Source of the DNA: Halothiobacillus sp.
GTDB lineage: Bacteria > Pseudomonadota > Gammaproteobacteria > Halothiobacillales > Halothiobacillaceae
Assembly: GCA_016278265.1 (NCBI GenBank)
Contig: JADQCE010000002.1
Span: 744,001-808,000, forward strand
DNA: 64,000 nt
Reading direction: 5' to 3'
Made by a program: the position numbers and the translations under genes
Part shown: positions 19,970-29,622 of the stretch, piece by piece
Numbering within the stretch: position 1 is the stretch's first letter
Layout of the letters: every line of letters starts with the position of its first letter
Notes under the pieces: generated by a model
The model's input: the letters and a program-made list of their open reading frames with translations, nothing else
Databases searched by the model: none
Told to the model about the DNA's origin: nothing

Positions 19970-20299
19970 TTACTGCTCGTCTTCGAGATTCGCGTCCGGA
20001 TCCCATCCGGCCTCACGGGCCTTCCTCGTCTGCTTCTCGTAGGCTTCGGCATGGCGACGGCGCAGGTCTTCGGGCAGCAGGCTCGGGATGCCACCACCAT
20101 GCTTGTCCCATTCGGCATTGACCCGGTCGGCCAGGCTCTGCAGACGCCCAAGTTCCCATCCCTCACAGGTCTCGTCTTCCGGAATCAGGCCGAAGACACG
20201 GGCATCAAGGATCAGGCGGCCGTGGAAGGTCATCCCTCCATCACCGTCATTGTCGATCCCGACGTAACCGTCTTTCGCTGAGTTGCCTCTACGCTGCAT
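19970..20299 (-). CDS. conserved small protein of unknown function at the end of the PTS operon
   Basis: 109 residues, soluble, charged. The ATG has GGAG eight bases upstream. I do not recognise a named family. The most distinctive stretch is GIDNDGDGGMTFHGRLILDA followed by RVFGLIPEDETCEGWELGRL; the DNDGDGG could bind a metal. The C-terminal half is helical and rich in Arg, Glu and Ala (AEAYEKQTRKAREAGWDP). It lies 17 bases after ptsH on the same strand, so it is probably co-transcribed with the HPr/EIIA/HprK genes. Codon use matches its neighbours. Confidence 0.7.
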   Translation of the reverse strand: MQRRGNSAKDGYVGIDNDGDGGMTFHGRLILDARVFGLIPEDETCEGWELGRLQSLADRVNAEWDKHGGGIPSLLPEDLRRRHAEAYEKQTRKAREAGWDPDANLEDEQ

Positions 20300-20316
20300 G
20301 TTGTACTCCGTATCTC

Positions 20317-20607
20317 TTATTCGGATTCGTGAAAACGGGCATCGACCAAATCGGCGATCCCCTCGATGGCCCGGGCGGCGTCGTCGCCGGTGGCGGTGAC
20401 GGCGATCGTCTTGCCACAGGCGGCGGCCAGCATCATCAGGCCCATGATCGACTTGCCGTTGACTTGGCGCTCATTGAATTCGACTTCGATCTCGCTTTCG
20501 AATTGTTCGGCCGTTGCGGCAAAACGCGCGGCCGCGCGGGCATGCAGACCGCGACGATTGCGCAGTGTCAATTCCCGCTTGACGACGGACGGGGAGTTCT
20601 CGCTCAT
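20317..20607 (-). CDS. ptsH: phosphocarrier protein HPr (NPr-like)
   Basis: 96 residues. The phospho-accepting His is in RRGLHARAAARF (about residue 22) and the HprK target Ser is in VNGKSIMGLMML (about residue 53). It relays phosphate from enzyme I to EIIA proteins; enzyme I is not in the window. The ATG overlaps the stop of the upstream EIIA gene by four bases. Confidence 0.93.
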   Translation of the reverse strand: MSENSPSVVKRELTLRNRRGLHARAAARFAATAEQFESEIEVEFNERQVNGKSIMGLMMLAAACGKTIAVTATGDDAARAIEGIADLVDARFHESE

Positions 20608-21005
20608 GACCGATCGCTCGCTCCTTCCTGGACGATGCCGTCGCGTCCCCCGCTTCGGGCCTTAGCCGTCATCTCGTCAAGCGGCAGGCGCGGATAGTTC
20701 AGGGCGCGGACCAGCATAGGGAGATTCACGCCGGACAGTACCTGCACGTCGTGCTGATCGCGCAAGCGATGGGCGATATTCGACGGGGTCGAACCGTACA
20801 TGTCGGTCATCACCAGCACCCCTTCGCCACTGTCGAGGTCCGCGACCCGCCGCCGGGCGGCGCTGAGCAGATCGATCGGATCGTCGTCCTGGCGCACGTC
20901 GAGGTGGTCGAGACGGGTGGGGAGCCGTTCGAGCATGTCGGTGGCCGTCTCGATCAACTGGCCCCCGATGTCGTTGTGACAGATCAGCAGTATTCCGACG
21001 GTCAT
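20604..21005 (-). CDS. PTS EIIA component, mannose/fructose (EIIA-Man) family
   Basis: 133 residues. The N-terminus VGILLICHNDIGGQLIETA carries the phosphorylatable His10, and VLVMTDMYGSTPSNIA is typical of the EIIA-Man fold. No EIIB, EIIC or EIID permease genes are present, so it is more likely regulatory than a sugar transporter. Between rapZ (84 bases upstream) and ptsH (4-base overlap). Confidence 0.9.
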   Translation of the reverse strand: MTVGILLICHNDIGGQLIETATDMLERLPTRLDHLDVRQDDDPIDLLSAARRRVADLDSGEGVLVMTDMYGSTPSNIAHRLRDQHDVQVLSGVNLPMLVRALNYPRLPLDEMTAKARSGGRDGIVQEGASDRS

Positions 21006-21088
21006 TGCGGGAATGCTTCCTCGATCGCGGTCGGCAAAAGAATCATCATACCGAAAAACCGGCTCGAGACAGGGGACGTCGCCACGGT

Positions 21089-21970
21089 TCAGTGGTTGCC
21101 GAGATCACGATGTCGGACCACTAGGTTGCCGAAGGTCGGTCGCAGGTCGCGGGCGAGTTGCTCGACAATGTAGACCGAGCGGTGCTTGCCACCCGTGCAG
21201 CCGATTGAACAGGTCAGGTAACTGCGATCACTGTGGCTCGCTTCGGTGAGCATGTGAGCGAGAAATTCGGCGATGCGCGTGCGGGTTTCGTGTGTGACCG
21301 GGTGCTGTTCGAGATACTCGACCACCGGTTGGTCGAGTCCGCTGTGCGAACGTAGTGCTGCCGACCAGTGCGGATTGGGCAAGAAGCGCACGTCAAAGAG
21401 AAAATCCGAGTCGAGTGGAATGCCGAACTTGAAGCCGAACGACTGAATCAGGATGCGTGGCCCGGCTTCTTTTTCACCGATCAGACGCGAACGCACGTCC
21501 TCGCGCAGCTGGTGGACGGTGGTCAGGCTGGTGTCGATGACGAGATCCGCGTAGGCGCGGATCGGCATCAGAAGCTGGCCCTCGCGAGCGATCGCCTCGA
21601 CCAGGTTCTCGATCTGGTAGGAAAGCGGGTGACGCCGCCGGGTCTCGGAAAAGCGGGTGATCAGGCGTTGACGATCGGCCTCGAGAAACAGGCTGCTGAT
21701 CTGCAGTTGTGGCAGGCGCTCCTTGAGTCGGTCGATTCGGTCGGGAAGGTTCGCCAACGATAGCTCGGGCGCACGCGCATCGATGCTGATTGCAATCCCG
21801 CGCGCGACGATGCCGCCTTCCAAGTAGCTTTCGGCGAGATGGTCTAGCAGGTCCGGCGGCAGGTTGTCGATGCAGTAGAACCCGCTGTCCTCCAGGGCCG
21901 CTAGGGCCACGGACTTCCCGGAGCCGGATTGCCCCGTGACAAGTATCAAGCGTGGTAACGGGCCGGTCAT
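21089..21970 (-). CDS. rapZ: RNase adapter / nucleotide-binding protein RapZ
   Basis: 293 residues. Walker A VTGQSGSGKSVALAALEDSGF, then YCIDNLPPDLL, the FLEADRQRLITRFSETRRRHPL segment and the C-terminal CSIGCTGGKHRSVY that binds RNA and ligand. In E. coli RapZ delivers the sRNA GlmZ to RNase E and thereby controls amino-sugar synthesis. Its ATG overlaps the hprK stop by four bases. Confidence 0.95.
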   Translation of the reverse strand: MTGPLPRLILVTGQSGSGKSVALAALEDSGFYCIDNLPPDLLDHLAESYLEGGIVARGIAISIDARAPELSLANLPDRIDRLKERLPQLQISSLFLEADRQRLITRFSETRRRHPLSYQIENLVEAIAREGQLLMPIRAYADLVIDTSLTTVHQLREDVRSRLIGEKEAGPRILIQSFGFKFGIPLDSDFLFDVRFLPNPHWSAALRSHSGLDQPVVEYLEQHPVTHETRTRIAEFLAHMLTEASHSDRSYLTCSIGCTGGKHRSVYIVEQLARDLRPTFGNLVVRHRDLGNH

Positions 21971-22932
21971 GACCAGGGTTCCGGCTTCTCGTCGGGGCGC
22001 GGGGGGATCTCGCCGTCGGCGAACAGCCGCGCGATTTGCGGGCTGGCCGGCTGGCCACCGCGTTGGCGCTCGAGGTTGCGCTGGCGCACGATCGTTTCCA
22101 GCAGGACGGCGAGGTTGCGCCCCGGTGCTACCGGCAGGCGCCAGACGGGAATCTTTTGTCCGGCGACCGGCTCGTTGCCGCGGTCGCCAAACAGGCGTTC
22201 TTCGGCACCAATAGGACGGCCCGCATCGGCGGGGTAGAGATCGACGATCAGGCGAAGGTATTTACGCGCCTTGATCGCGTTGCTGCCAAAGAGTTCGCGA
22301 ATGTCGACGATTCCGATGCCTCGGACTTCGAGCAGGCCGAACAGGCGATCGGGGCAGGACCCCGTGACTTCCTCACCGTGCGCGGTGAAGCACGGCGCGT
22401 CGTCGGCGATGAGTCGATGCCCGCGGCTGAGGAGCTCGAGTGCCACTTCGCTCTTGCCGATGCCCGCCGAGCCGCGGATCAGCACGCCTAACCCGCTGAC
22501 CTCCATGAACACACCATGGCGCCAGTCCTCGTTTGTGCTGCCACATAGCCGCCGCAACCGCCGCGCGACGGTCTCATCGTCCTCACTGGTGCTCAGGATA
22601 TGGATGTCAGCGGCCGTCCTCGGGGCGGTGGCGTGCTGATCGAGCCAGTCGGTGAGCACGTCGGCATGAGCCTGGCTGAGGATGATCACCCTGGGAGGAT
22701 TGATGGTCGCCACCGGTCCGTTCGCTCGCTCCAGACACTCTTCGCCGCACTGCAGATAGTGACGCAGTGCGGGAGAGATCAACGCGATGCGCGTGGGAAT
22801 CCAAGGATTTGCCGGTCCGACCAGGCGTTGGTCGTTGGCGACCGGCGCATCCCAGCTATCGGGAAGAGCCTGGTGCCAGTCGCTGTCGCCGGCATTGGGG
22901 GGGAGGTGTCGGTAGGTGAAGCTCGGGATCAT
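21967..22932 (-). CDS. hprK: HPr kinase/phosphorylase
   Basis: 321 residues. Phosphorylates or dephosphorylates the Ser of HPr. P-loop IRGSAGIGKSEVALELLSRGH, RLIADDA, and the family signature LLEVRGIGIVDIRELFG are all visible. The N-terminal regulatory domain (about 1-140) is more divergent than usual but has RVIILSQAHADVL and HGVFMEVSGLGVLI in the expected places. It is separated from ptsN by about 320 bases without a gene; a start with no strong ribosome-binding site. Confidence 0.92.
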   Translation of the reverse strand: MIPSFTYRHLPPNAGDSDWHQALPDSWDAPVANDQRLVGPANPWIPTRIALISPALRHYLQCGEECLERANGPVATINPPRVIILSQAHADVLTDWLDQHATAPRTAADIHILSTSEDDETVARRLRRLCGSTNEDWRHGVFMEVSGLGVLIRGSAGIGKSEVALELLSRGHRLIADDAPCFTAHGEEVTGSCPDRLFGLLEVRGIGIVDIRELFGSNAIKARKYLRLIVDLYPADAGRPIGAEERLFGDRGNEPVAGQKIPVWRLPVAPGRNLAVLLETIVRQRNLERQRGGQPASPQIARLFADGEIPPRPDEKPEPWS

Positions 22933-23252
22933 GGCTTGCCCGTTTGCCGATCAAGGCTCGATGGTCGGGCGTAAGCCCGGATTAGGGAAGGTCTGCACGG
23001 ATCGATGGCCTCTCCGCTCGCGGCTTCGTTCAATGCATGGCGCCGGACCAGCGACGGCTCTGGGGCCGTCGAGGGCCGGCGACGCCGACTGCGGATGAAC
23101 CCGCGAGCCCCATCTGGGCGGGCCGCTAAGGACCCACCTGCGGCGTTGCGCCCATTGTAAAGGGCCACGGGGGCATTTACGGCGGATCGCGCCTTGCATC
23201 TGGCCTTAGCGGTCGGCAGAGGCAGGGAAGCTATCAATTCGTGTAAACCTTC
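22933..23252. other. 320-base gap between ptsN and hprK
   Basis: No gene recognised on either strand. Near 23041-23081 nested inverted repeats (CGCCGG/CCGGCG outside, GACGGC/GCCGTC inside) could fold into a hairpin. On the minus strand a TACAAT hexamer (23154-23159) could be a -10 box for an internal hprK promoter, without a good -35. I could not match it to a known RNA family. Confidence 0.45.
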
Positions 23253-23735
23253 CTAGCTGGCAGTCGCTTCCGCGCTGTCCTTGAGCCACTCTACCACCAG
23301 GGCCTGAACGCGTTCGGCGCTCTGTGCCTCCATGATGGTTTCCCGCTCATCGGGGTCGTTGAGGTGACGAGCCAGTCGGCCGAGGATTTCCAGGTGTTGC
23401 TCCGGGCAATCCTCGGGGATGACCAGGCCGATTACCAGCGTGACCGGCGCGCCGTCGGGGGCGCCGAAATCGACACCGTCGCGCAGCCGGACCAGCGCCC
23501 CTCGCGGGGTGAGGATGTCGTCGACCCGGCCATGGGGTACGGCGATCCCATGGCCGATCGCCGTGCAACCCAGTCGTTCACGGGCGACTAGGGCCTCGAA
23601 AATGCGGGTGGCCTGCTCGCCGCCGAGTTCATCGTCGGCGAGCAGGCCGGAGAGAACTTCCAGGACCCGCTTGCGGCTCTGGTACAGCTCGTCGATCCGG
23701 ATGTGATGGATCGGAAACAGCTCAGCAGTATTCAT
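23253..23735 (-). CDS. ptsN: PTS EIIA-Ntr regulatory protein
   Basis: 160 residues from the ATG at 23735 (MNTAELFPIHHIRI); an upstream in-frame start would add 12 unlikely residues. The phosphorylated His is in AIGHGIAVPHGRVDD. EIIA-Ntr adjusts potassium transport, nitrogen and sigma-54-linked functions according to the PTS-Ntr phosphorylation state. The order rpoN-hpf-ptsN-hprK-rapZ is common in beta- and many gammaproteobacteria. Confidence 0.94.
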   Translation of the reverse strand: MNTAELFPIHHIRIDELYQSRKRVLEVLSGLLADDELGGEQATRIFEALVARERLGCTAIGHGIAVPHGRVDDILTPRGALVRLRDGVDFGAPDGAPVTLVIGLVIPEDCPEQHLEILGRLARHLNDPDERETIMEAQSAERVQALVVEWLKDSAEATAS

Positions 23736-23915
23736 TAAGCACCCTGTCGGTCGACTGGCCGCGAGGATCACTCACGGGTCGGGGCGGGAATGGTTGAATC
23801 GGCGCGCATCATAGCGTGTTGCGCCGGCTGTGCAACACCGATTCCGACGTCATGGAGGGAGGCGGTCGATCGCTTCCCTTCCGTCATCCGCCGACGAGTG
23901 GGCCGGCGGTGAGCC

Positions 23916-24209
23916 TCAGCGGTGACTGGTCAGCTTTTCCTTGTGCTTGACGATCTGCCGGTCGAGTTTGTTGATCATGGCATCGATGGAGGCGTACATG
24001 TCATCGGTGGTCGCGTCGGCGTGCATGTCTTGACCACTGACGTGTAGGTTCGCCTCGGCCTTCTGCGCCTCCTTCCGCTCCACGGTCAGGATGACGTGGA
24101 TATCCACCAGCTTGTCGAAGTGACGTTCGAGGCGAGTGAACTTCTCGTGGACGTGGGCCTTGAGGGCCTCGGTAACGTCGACGTGATGACCGGTGATGTC
24201 TATCTGCAT
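23916..24209 (-). CDS. hpf: ribosome hibernation promoting factor (short form)
   Basis: 97 residues, the short HPF/YfiA form. Starts IDITGHHVDVTEALKAHVHEK, with LERHFDKLVDIHVIL, LHVSGQDMHADA and DMYASIDAMINKLDRQI. It binds idle ribosomes and promotes 100S dimers. An AAGGAG seven bases before the ATG is one of the best ribosome-binding sites in the window. It follows rpoN by 21 bases. Confidence 0.95.
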   Translation of the reverse strand: MQIDITGHHVDVTEALKAHVHEKFTRLERHFDKLVDIHVILTVERKEAQKAEANLHVSGQDMHADATTDDMYASIDAMINKLDRQIVKHKEKLTSHR

Positions 24210-24230
24210 GAGCCGCTCCTTATAAGGTAT

Positions 24231-25715
24231 TTATATCAATCGTTTGCGGTCGGTTGATGAGGCGATTCCCATCGCCTCGCGGTACTTGGCGATCGTCCGT
24301 CTCGCAACGTCGATCCCCTCGTCTACGAGCATGGTTGCAATCTTGGCATCGCTCAAGGGCTTCTTGGGATTTTCTTCCTCGACCAGCTTCTTGATGCGTG
24401 CCCGAATGGCGGTAGCCGAGCATTCGCCGCCGTCGCTGGTGCCGACGTGGCTGGAGAAGAAGTACTTGAACTCGAATACGCCCCTTGGGGTGAGCATGTA
24501 CTTGTTGGTGGTCACGCGGCTGACTGTCGATTCGTGCAGTTCGAGCGTTTCGGCTATCTCGCGTAGCACCAGGGGCTTCATCGCGATCTCGCCTTGCTCG
24601 AAGAACTCGATCTGCCGGCGCACGATTTCGCGTGCCACGTTCAGCAGGGATTCATTCCGACTGCGCAGGCTCTTGATGAACCAGCGGGCTTCCTGGAGGT
24701 GGTTGCGGATGTAGGTGGCATCCTTGCCGCGGCTGGATCGATCGATCAGGCCGGCATAGGTTTGGTTCACTCGCAGTCGCGGTGCGATTTCCGGGTTGAG
24801 GTCGACATGCCAGCCGTCCTGGCGATGGGTGACGATCACGTCCGGCTTGATGTAGTCGGCCGTTGTGTCCCCGATGGCAAGCCCCGGGCGGGGATCGAGC
24901 ATCTGGATCAATCTCAGCGCCGCCTCGAGGCGTTCGCGACTGATGCCCAGTCCCTTGGTGACCTGCGGCAGCTCACGCCGGGCGATGGCCTCGAGCCAGT
25001 CACCCTCGAGCACGGCGCGGGCATCCGCGCCAGCCGGATCGTCGCCATGGCGTTGGTCAATCTGGATGATCAGGCATTCGGCCAGCGAGCGGGCGCCGAC
25101 ACCCACCGGATCGAGTCGCTGAATGTAGTGAAGCGTGGCTTCGACTTCTTCGGTATCGACCCCCGGTAGCTCGTCTTTCAGCAGGGTGACGAGTTCATCG
25201 AGGGATTCGTCGAGATAGCCGGACGGTTCGATCGACTCGATCAGGGCCGTGGCGATCCGGCGGTCGGTTTCCGACAGCGTGGCGAGATGGATCTGGCTCA
25301 ACAGGTGATCGCGAAGATTGTCTTCCCCGGTCGATTGCGTCGCGAAGGGGTCGTAGTCGTCGCCGGGGGCATTGGCGCTCAGGGAGGTGCTGCCGTCCGA
25401 TTCGTAATAGTCGTCCCAAGACGAGTCCACCACCAGGTCATCGTCAGCCGACTTGTCTTTGCGGTCCTCAAGCAGTTCCTCGCCCGCTTGGACGCCGGGG
25501 TCCTGCTCCTCGTTGGCGTCTTTCTCGGTGGTTTCTTCCTCGGGGTGCTCGTCTTCGGTGACTTCGAGCAACGGGTTGCTGTCGAGCGCCTGCTGGATCT
25601 CCAGGCTCAGTTCCAGGGTGGATAGCTGCAGCAGCCGAATCGACTGCTGCAGCTGTGGCGTCATGGCCAGTGACTGGCCTAGGCGAAGCTCGAGTCCTGC
25701 CTTCATGCCTGCCAT
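24231..25715 (-). CDS. rpoN: RNA polymerase sigma-54 factor
   Basis: 494 residues. Region I is Gln/Leu-rich (LSLEIQQALDSNPLLEVTEDE), followed by an acidic region II (about 50-120). The core-binding region, the helix-turn-helix (LELHESTVSRVTTNKYM) and the RpoN box ARRTIAKYREAMGI near the C-terminus are intact. The ATG has GGGAGG six bases upstream. It would serve the enhancer-binding protein at 1983. Confidence 0.97.
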   Translation of the reverse strand: MAGMKAGLELRLGQSLAMTPQLQQSIRLLQLSTLELSLEIQQALDSNPLLEVTEDEHPEEETTEKDANEEQDPGVQAGEELLEDRKDKSADDDLVVDSSWDDYYESDGSTSLSANAPGDDYDPFATQSTGEDNLRDHLLSQIHLATLSETDRRIATALIESIEPSGYLDESLDELVTLLKDELPGVDTEEVEATLHYIQRLDPVGVGARSLAECLIIQIDQRHGDDPAGADARAVLEGDWLEAIARRELPQVTKGLGISRERLEAALRLIQMLDPRPGLAIGDTTADYIKPDVIVTHRQDGWHVDLNPEIAPRLRVNQTYAGLIDRSSRGKDATYIRNHLQEARWFIKSLRSRNESLLNVAREIVRRQIEFFEQGEIAMKPLVLREIAETLELHESTVSRVTTNKYMLTPRGVFEFKYFFSSHVGTSDGGECSATAIRARIKKLVEEENPKKPLSDAKIATMLVDEGIDVARRTIAKYREAMGIASSTDRKRLI

Positions 25716-25907
25716 GTCAGGCCTCCCGAGGTGGAATTAACGCCGGGTTGGCTACGAGTCAGGTGTTTGAATGACAAGGGTGTTGTCATGCCCGGGATCA
25801 GGCAATGAAGTGGGGTTGCGCACGCAATTTGCATGAGATTGAGTTTAGCCGATCGGGGGCGCACTGTGCCAACGGTTTCGCCTCGGTCGCATGTTCGGTA
25901 GGGCGGA

Positions 25908-26684
<777 letters not shown>

Positions 26685-26691
26685 GGTTGCG

Positions 26692-27246
26692 TCAGTCCCC
26701 ACCGTTATCGTCTTTCTTGTTGCGTGGCTGCAAGGTCATCTCGACGCGCGCCTTGCCGCCTTCCTCGCCAGCTTCGATCACCTCGGTGCCGAGATCGTAG
26801 GTGATGATCTCTGAGCGGATCTCGTCCCCCGTGCGTTTGAGCCACGCCTCGCCCGTAAGGACGACCACGCCTTCGGCCGTGCGGTAGTCCGCCTCGCGCG
26901 CCTCGCCCTCGATCCAGTTGCCTTCGTCATCACGCTCGCGGAAGGTGGCGGGATGGCCCTCAAGCACGGCCCTCACCAGCTCGCCCTCCTCGAGATAAAG
27001 CGTCGCCCGGTCGCCGGTGGCATGCAGGCTGCCCTGGTCGATCACCACGCTGCCGGTGTAGACACTGGTGCCTTCCTGGTAACGAGTCACCTTCTTGTCC
27101 GCCTGGACCTTGACCGGCTGCGTCCGGTCGGCCTGCGCGGCGAGGGCGGGCTGGGCACCGAGGCCGATCATCAGTGACAGGCCGAGTGTTGCGAGCCCGG
27201 TTGCGTAGGAGCGGCTTGAGCGGATGAAATGCGTCGGAGTCTGCAT
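26692..27246 (-). CDS. lptA: LPS transport periplasmic protein LptA
   Basis: 184 residues with an N-terminal signal peptide ending near QPALAAQA. OstA-type beta-jellyroll repeats: [34 protein letters not shown] and [24 protein letters not shown]. It bridges the periplasm between LptC and LptD for LPS. It is immediately upstream of lptB. Confidence 0.93.
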   Translation of the reverse strand: MQTPTHFIRSSRSYATGLATLGLSLMIGLGAQPALAAQADRTQPVKVQADKKVTRYQEGTSVYTGSVVIDQGSLHATGDRATLYLEEGELVRAVLEGHPATFRERDDEGNWIEGEAREADYRTAEGVVVLTGEAWLKRTGDEIRSEIITYDLGTEVIEAGEEGGKARVEMTLQPRNKKDDNGGD

Positions 27247-27310
27247 GGTGTGTGTTCCTGCCTTCTCGCCGGCGTCGGGTAGGCGTGTCTGCCTTGCCGA
27301 GTCGGGTGGG

Positions 27311-27934
27311 TTAGTCGGTTTTACCGGTCGTGCCGGGTTGGATTTCGTCGCGGACCTGCCCGGTCTGGGTCAGGATCTTGTCGCCCCAGTCGAGGACGAG
27401 TTGCTTGGCGTTACTGTGCCAACGGGGCGTGCCGTCCGGCGCGGTCTCGCTGAAACGCCCCGGGACGTCGGTGCGCGCCTGGCGCTGTGCCGGGTAAAGC
27501 CAGAGTTGTTCGGTGGTCAGTTCCAGTAGCCCGCGCTCCTGGTGCGGCTCGCGTTGGGCGTGAACCGCGCCCGCCAGTTCAACCGTCTCGCCTCGGTCGG
27601 TCACCGTGCCGCGTTCGGCACGAAGTGTCCAAGGCGGCACGGTCGGATCGGCATCCAGCAGGGTGGCTCGCGGCGAGTCGAGTTCGTAGCGGTCTCCCGT
27701 CGGCGACTGGTCGAGCTGAATCGCCTGCGTGCTCTCCAGCCGGTAGGCAAGTTGGCCCGCGTCGTCGTATTGCCAGCTGGTGGCATTGTCCAAGCGCTGG
27801 GCATAGCCACCAGCCGAATCCGTTTGCGGGGCCAGCTCGTCGGCCAGGTTATGCCACGCCAGCCAGCTGACCAATCCCAGGCCTGCAATAGCGAGCAGAC
27901 CGCGATTGACCCGAGAGGAGAGTGGCCAGCGCAT
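27311..27934 (-). CDS. lptC: LPS export system protein LptC
   Basis: 207 residues from the ATG at 27934 (MRWPLSSRVNRGLLAIAG), three bases past the kdsC stop. A single N-terminal membrane anchor is followed by a periplasmic domain with LDNATSWQYDDAGQLAYRLES and ELTTEQLWLYPAQRQARTDVPGRF. It receives LPS from LptBFG and hands it to LptA. Similarity is weaker than for its neighbours, as usual in this family; gene order supports the call. Confidence 0.9.
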   Translation of the reverse strand: MRWPLSSRVNRGLLAIAGLGLVSWLAWHNLADELAPQTDSAGGYAQRLDNATSWQYDDAGQLAYRLESTQAIQLDQSPTGDRYELDSPRATLLDADPTVPPWTLRAERGTVTDRGETVELAGAVHAQREPHQERGLLELTTEQLWLYPAQRQARTDVPGRFSETAPDGTPRWHSNAKQLVLDWGDKILTQTGQVRDEIQPGTTGKTD

Positions 27935-27936
27935 GC

Positions 27937-28473
27937 TCAGCGATACCGTGCCAGCACATCGGCCCACTGGTCGCGCGCGTCGATCAGCGTGTCGATCAAT
28001 GCCCGTACCGCTCCGCAGCCACCGGGGACCGGGCTGATCCAGTCGACTCGGCTGCGGATCACCATGGGGGCGTCGCTGACCGTTGCCGACAGCCCGGCGC
28101 GATTGAGCATCGGCAGGTCGAGTACGTCGTCACCCATCGCCGCGATCTCATCGAGGCCGATCTTGAGCAGCTGCGCCAGCTCCTCGATCGCCTGGCCCTT
28201 GTCGGTGGCGCCGAGCACCACGTGCTGGATGCCCAGGGACTCGGCCCGTCGGCTGACCGCGGGCGACGAACGCCCGGTGATGATCGCGACATCGACGCCC
28301 AACTCCTGGATCAGCTTGATGCCGTGGCCGTCACGGCTGTGGAAGATCTTGTGTTCCTCGCCATCCTCGGTCAGGTGGAGGCGGCCGTCGGTCATCACGC
28401 CGTCGACGTCGAGCACCAGCAGTCGGACCTGGCGCGCCCGTTCGATCCATGTCGTGTCACGGCCGGTCATCAC
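27937..28473 (-). CDS. kdsC: 3-deoxy-D-manno-octulosonate 8-phosphate phosphatase
   Basis: 178 residues. HAD-family C0 type: LLVLDVDGVMTDGRLHL, the FHSRDGHGIKLI motif, IITGRSSPAV, and AMGDDVLDLPML. It releases Kdo from Kdo-8-phosphate for LPS core synthesis. Its start overlaps the kdsD stop by four bases. Confidence 0.95.
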   Translation of the reverse strand: MMTGRDTTWIERARQVRLLVLDVDGVMTDGRLHLTEDGEEHKIFHSRDGHGIKLIQELGVDVAIITGRSSPAVSRRAESLGIQHVVLGATDKGQAIEELAQLLKIGLDEIAAMGDDVLDLPMLNRAGLSATVSDAPMVIRSRVDWISPVPGGCGAVRALIDTLIDARDQWADVLARYR

Positions 28474-29456
28474 GCTACCCCCGCCCGCAGCAGGTCGTGC
28501 ATGTTCAGGGCGCCGACCAGGTGTTTTTCCTCGTCGACGACCAGCAGCCCGTTAATCTTGTCGCGCTCCATCATCGCCATCGCTTCGGCGGCGAGTACGT
28601 TGGCCGGGCAGGTGCGCGGGTCGGGGGTCATGACCCGTTCGATCGGGCAGTCGAGGTCGAAATCGCTGCGATCGAGCAGGCGACGCAGATCACCGTCGGT
28701 GAACAGTCCCAGCAAGCGATCGTCTTCGTCGACGATGGCCGCCATGCCGAGCCCGCCCGAGGACATCACGAGCAGCGCCTGCTTGACGCTGTGTCGTGGC
28801 CCCACGCGCGGCAGCTGCTCGCCGGTGTGCATGACATCACGGACGTGCAGCAGCAAGCGTCGGCCCAGCGAGCCACCCGGGTGGGAAAGGGCGAAGTCCT
28901 CGGGCTGAAAGCCGCGGGCGTCGAGCAGGGCGACGGCGAGGGCATCGCCCATGACGAGCGTGGCGGTGGTGCTTGCGGTCGGAGCGAGGTTGAGTGGGCA
29001 GGCCTCGCGATCGACGCCGACGTTCAGGTGGACGTCGGCCGCCTGGGCGAGCGTCGACTGCGGCCGACCGGTCATGGCGATGAGGCCCACGCCGAGACGT
29101 TTGATGACCGGCAGGATGGCCAGCATCTCGCCGGTTTCACCGGAGTTCGACAGGGCGATGACCACGTCGCGCTCGGTAATCATGCCCAGATCGCCGTGAC
29201 TCGCCTCGCCCGGGTGGACGAAGAAGGCCGGCGTGCCGGTGCTCGCCAGCGTGGCCGCGATCTTGCCGCCGATATGGCCCGACTTGCCCATGCCGGTGAC
29301 GATCACGCGGGCTTCGCAATCAAGCATGAGACGGCAGGCATCGACGAAGGCCTGGTCGAGTCTTGCAGGCAGTGCGTCGATGGCCTCCCGCTCGATGTCG
29401 ATTACCTCGCGGGCCATGCGCAGCAGGTTGTCGGGATGCAGGGCGTTTAGCTCCAT
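28470..29456 (-). CDS. kdsD: D-arabinose 5-phosphate isomerase
   Basis: 328 residues from the ATG at 29456 (MELNALHPDNLLRMAREV). A SIS domain (GMGKSGHIGGKIAATLAS, FFVHPGEASHGDLGM, VIALSNSGETGEM, LAPTASTTATLVMGDALAVALL) precedes two CBS domains (VRDVMHTGEQLP, DRLLGLFTDGDLRR). It converts ribulose-5-P to arabinose-5-P, the first step towards Kdo. ATG 29474 is an alternative, but it would leave only about 15 bases between the probable transcription start and the codon. First gene of kdsD-kdsC-lptC-lptA-lptB. Confidence 0.93.
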   Translation of the reverse strand: MELNALHPDNLLRMAREVIDIEREAIDALPARLDQAFVDACRLMLDCEARVIVTGMGKSGHIGGKIAATLASTGTPAFFVHPGEASHGDLGMITERDVVIALSNSGETGEMLAILPVIKRLGVGLIAMTGRPQSTLAQAADVHLNVGVDREACPLNLAPTASTTATLVMGDALAVALLDARGFQPEDFALSHPGGSLGRRLLLHVRDVMHTGEQLPRVGPRHSVKQALLVMSSGGLGMAAIVDEDDRLLGLFTDGDLRRLLDRSDFDLDCPIERVMTPDPRTCPANVLAAEAMAMMERDKINGLLVVDEEKHLVGALNMHDLLRAGVA

Positions 29457-29495
29457 GGGGTGTCCGGTTGGCATGCTAAGATTTTCGGGTTTCGG

Positions 29496-29504
29496 AGTAT
29501 ATCA
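29496..29504 (-). promoter_or_regulatory. extended -10 promoter for the kdsD operon
   Basis: On the minus strand the sequence reads TGATATACT: the TG-n extension plus a near-consensus TATACT box. It lies about 40 bases before the chosen kdsD start. No good -35, as is typical for extended -10 promoters. Confidence 0.5.
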
Positions 29505-29622
29505 GCCCGACGCGAGCGGACCGCCCGTGGCCTGTCGCACCTTTAGAACGGGTGGCGGTAAAGACAAGGTGGCGATCTGATCAGTTCTGGCGTCGGGCCG
29601 TTTCTATCCTGGAGGTAAGCGA

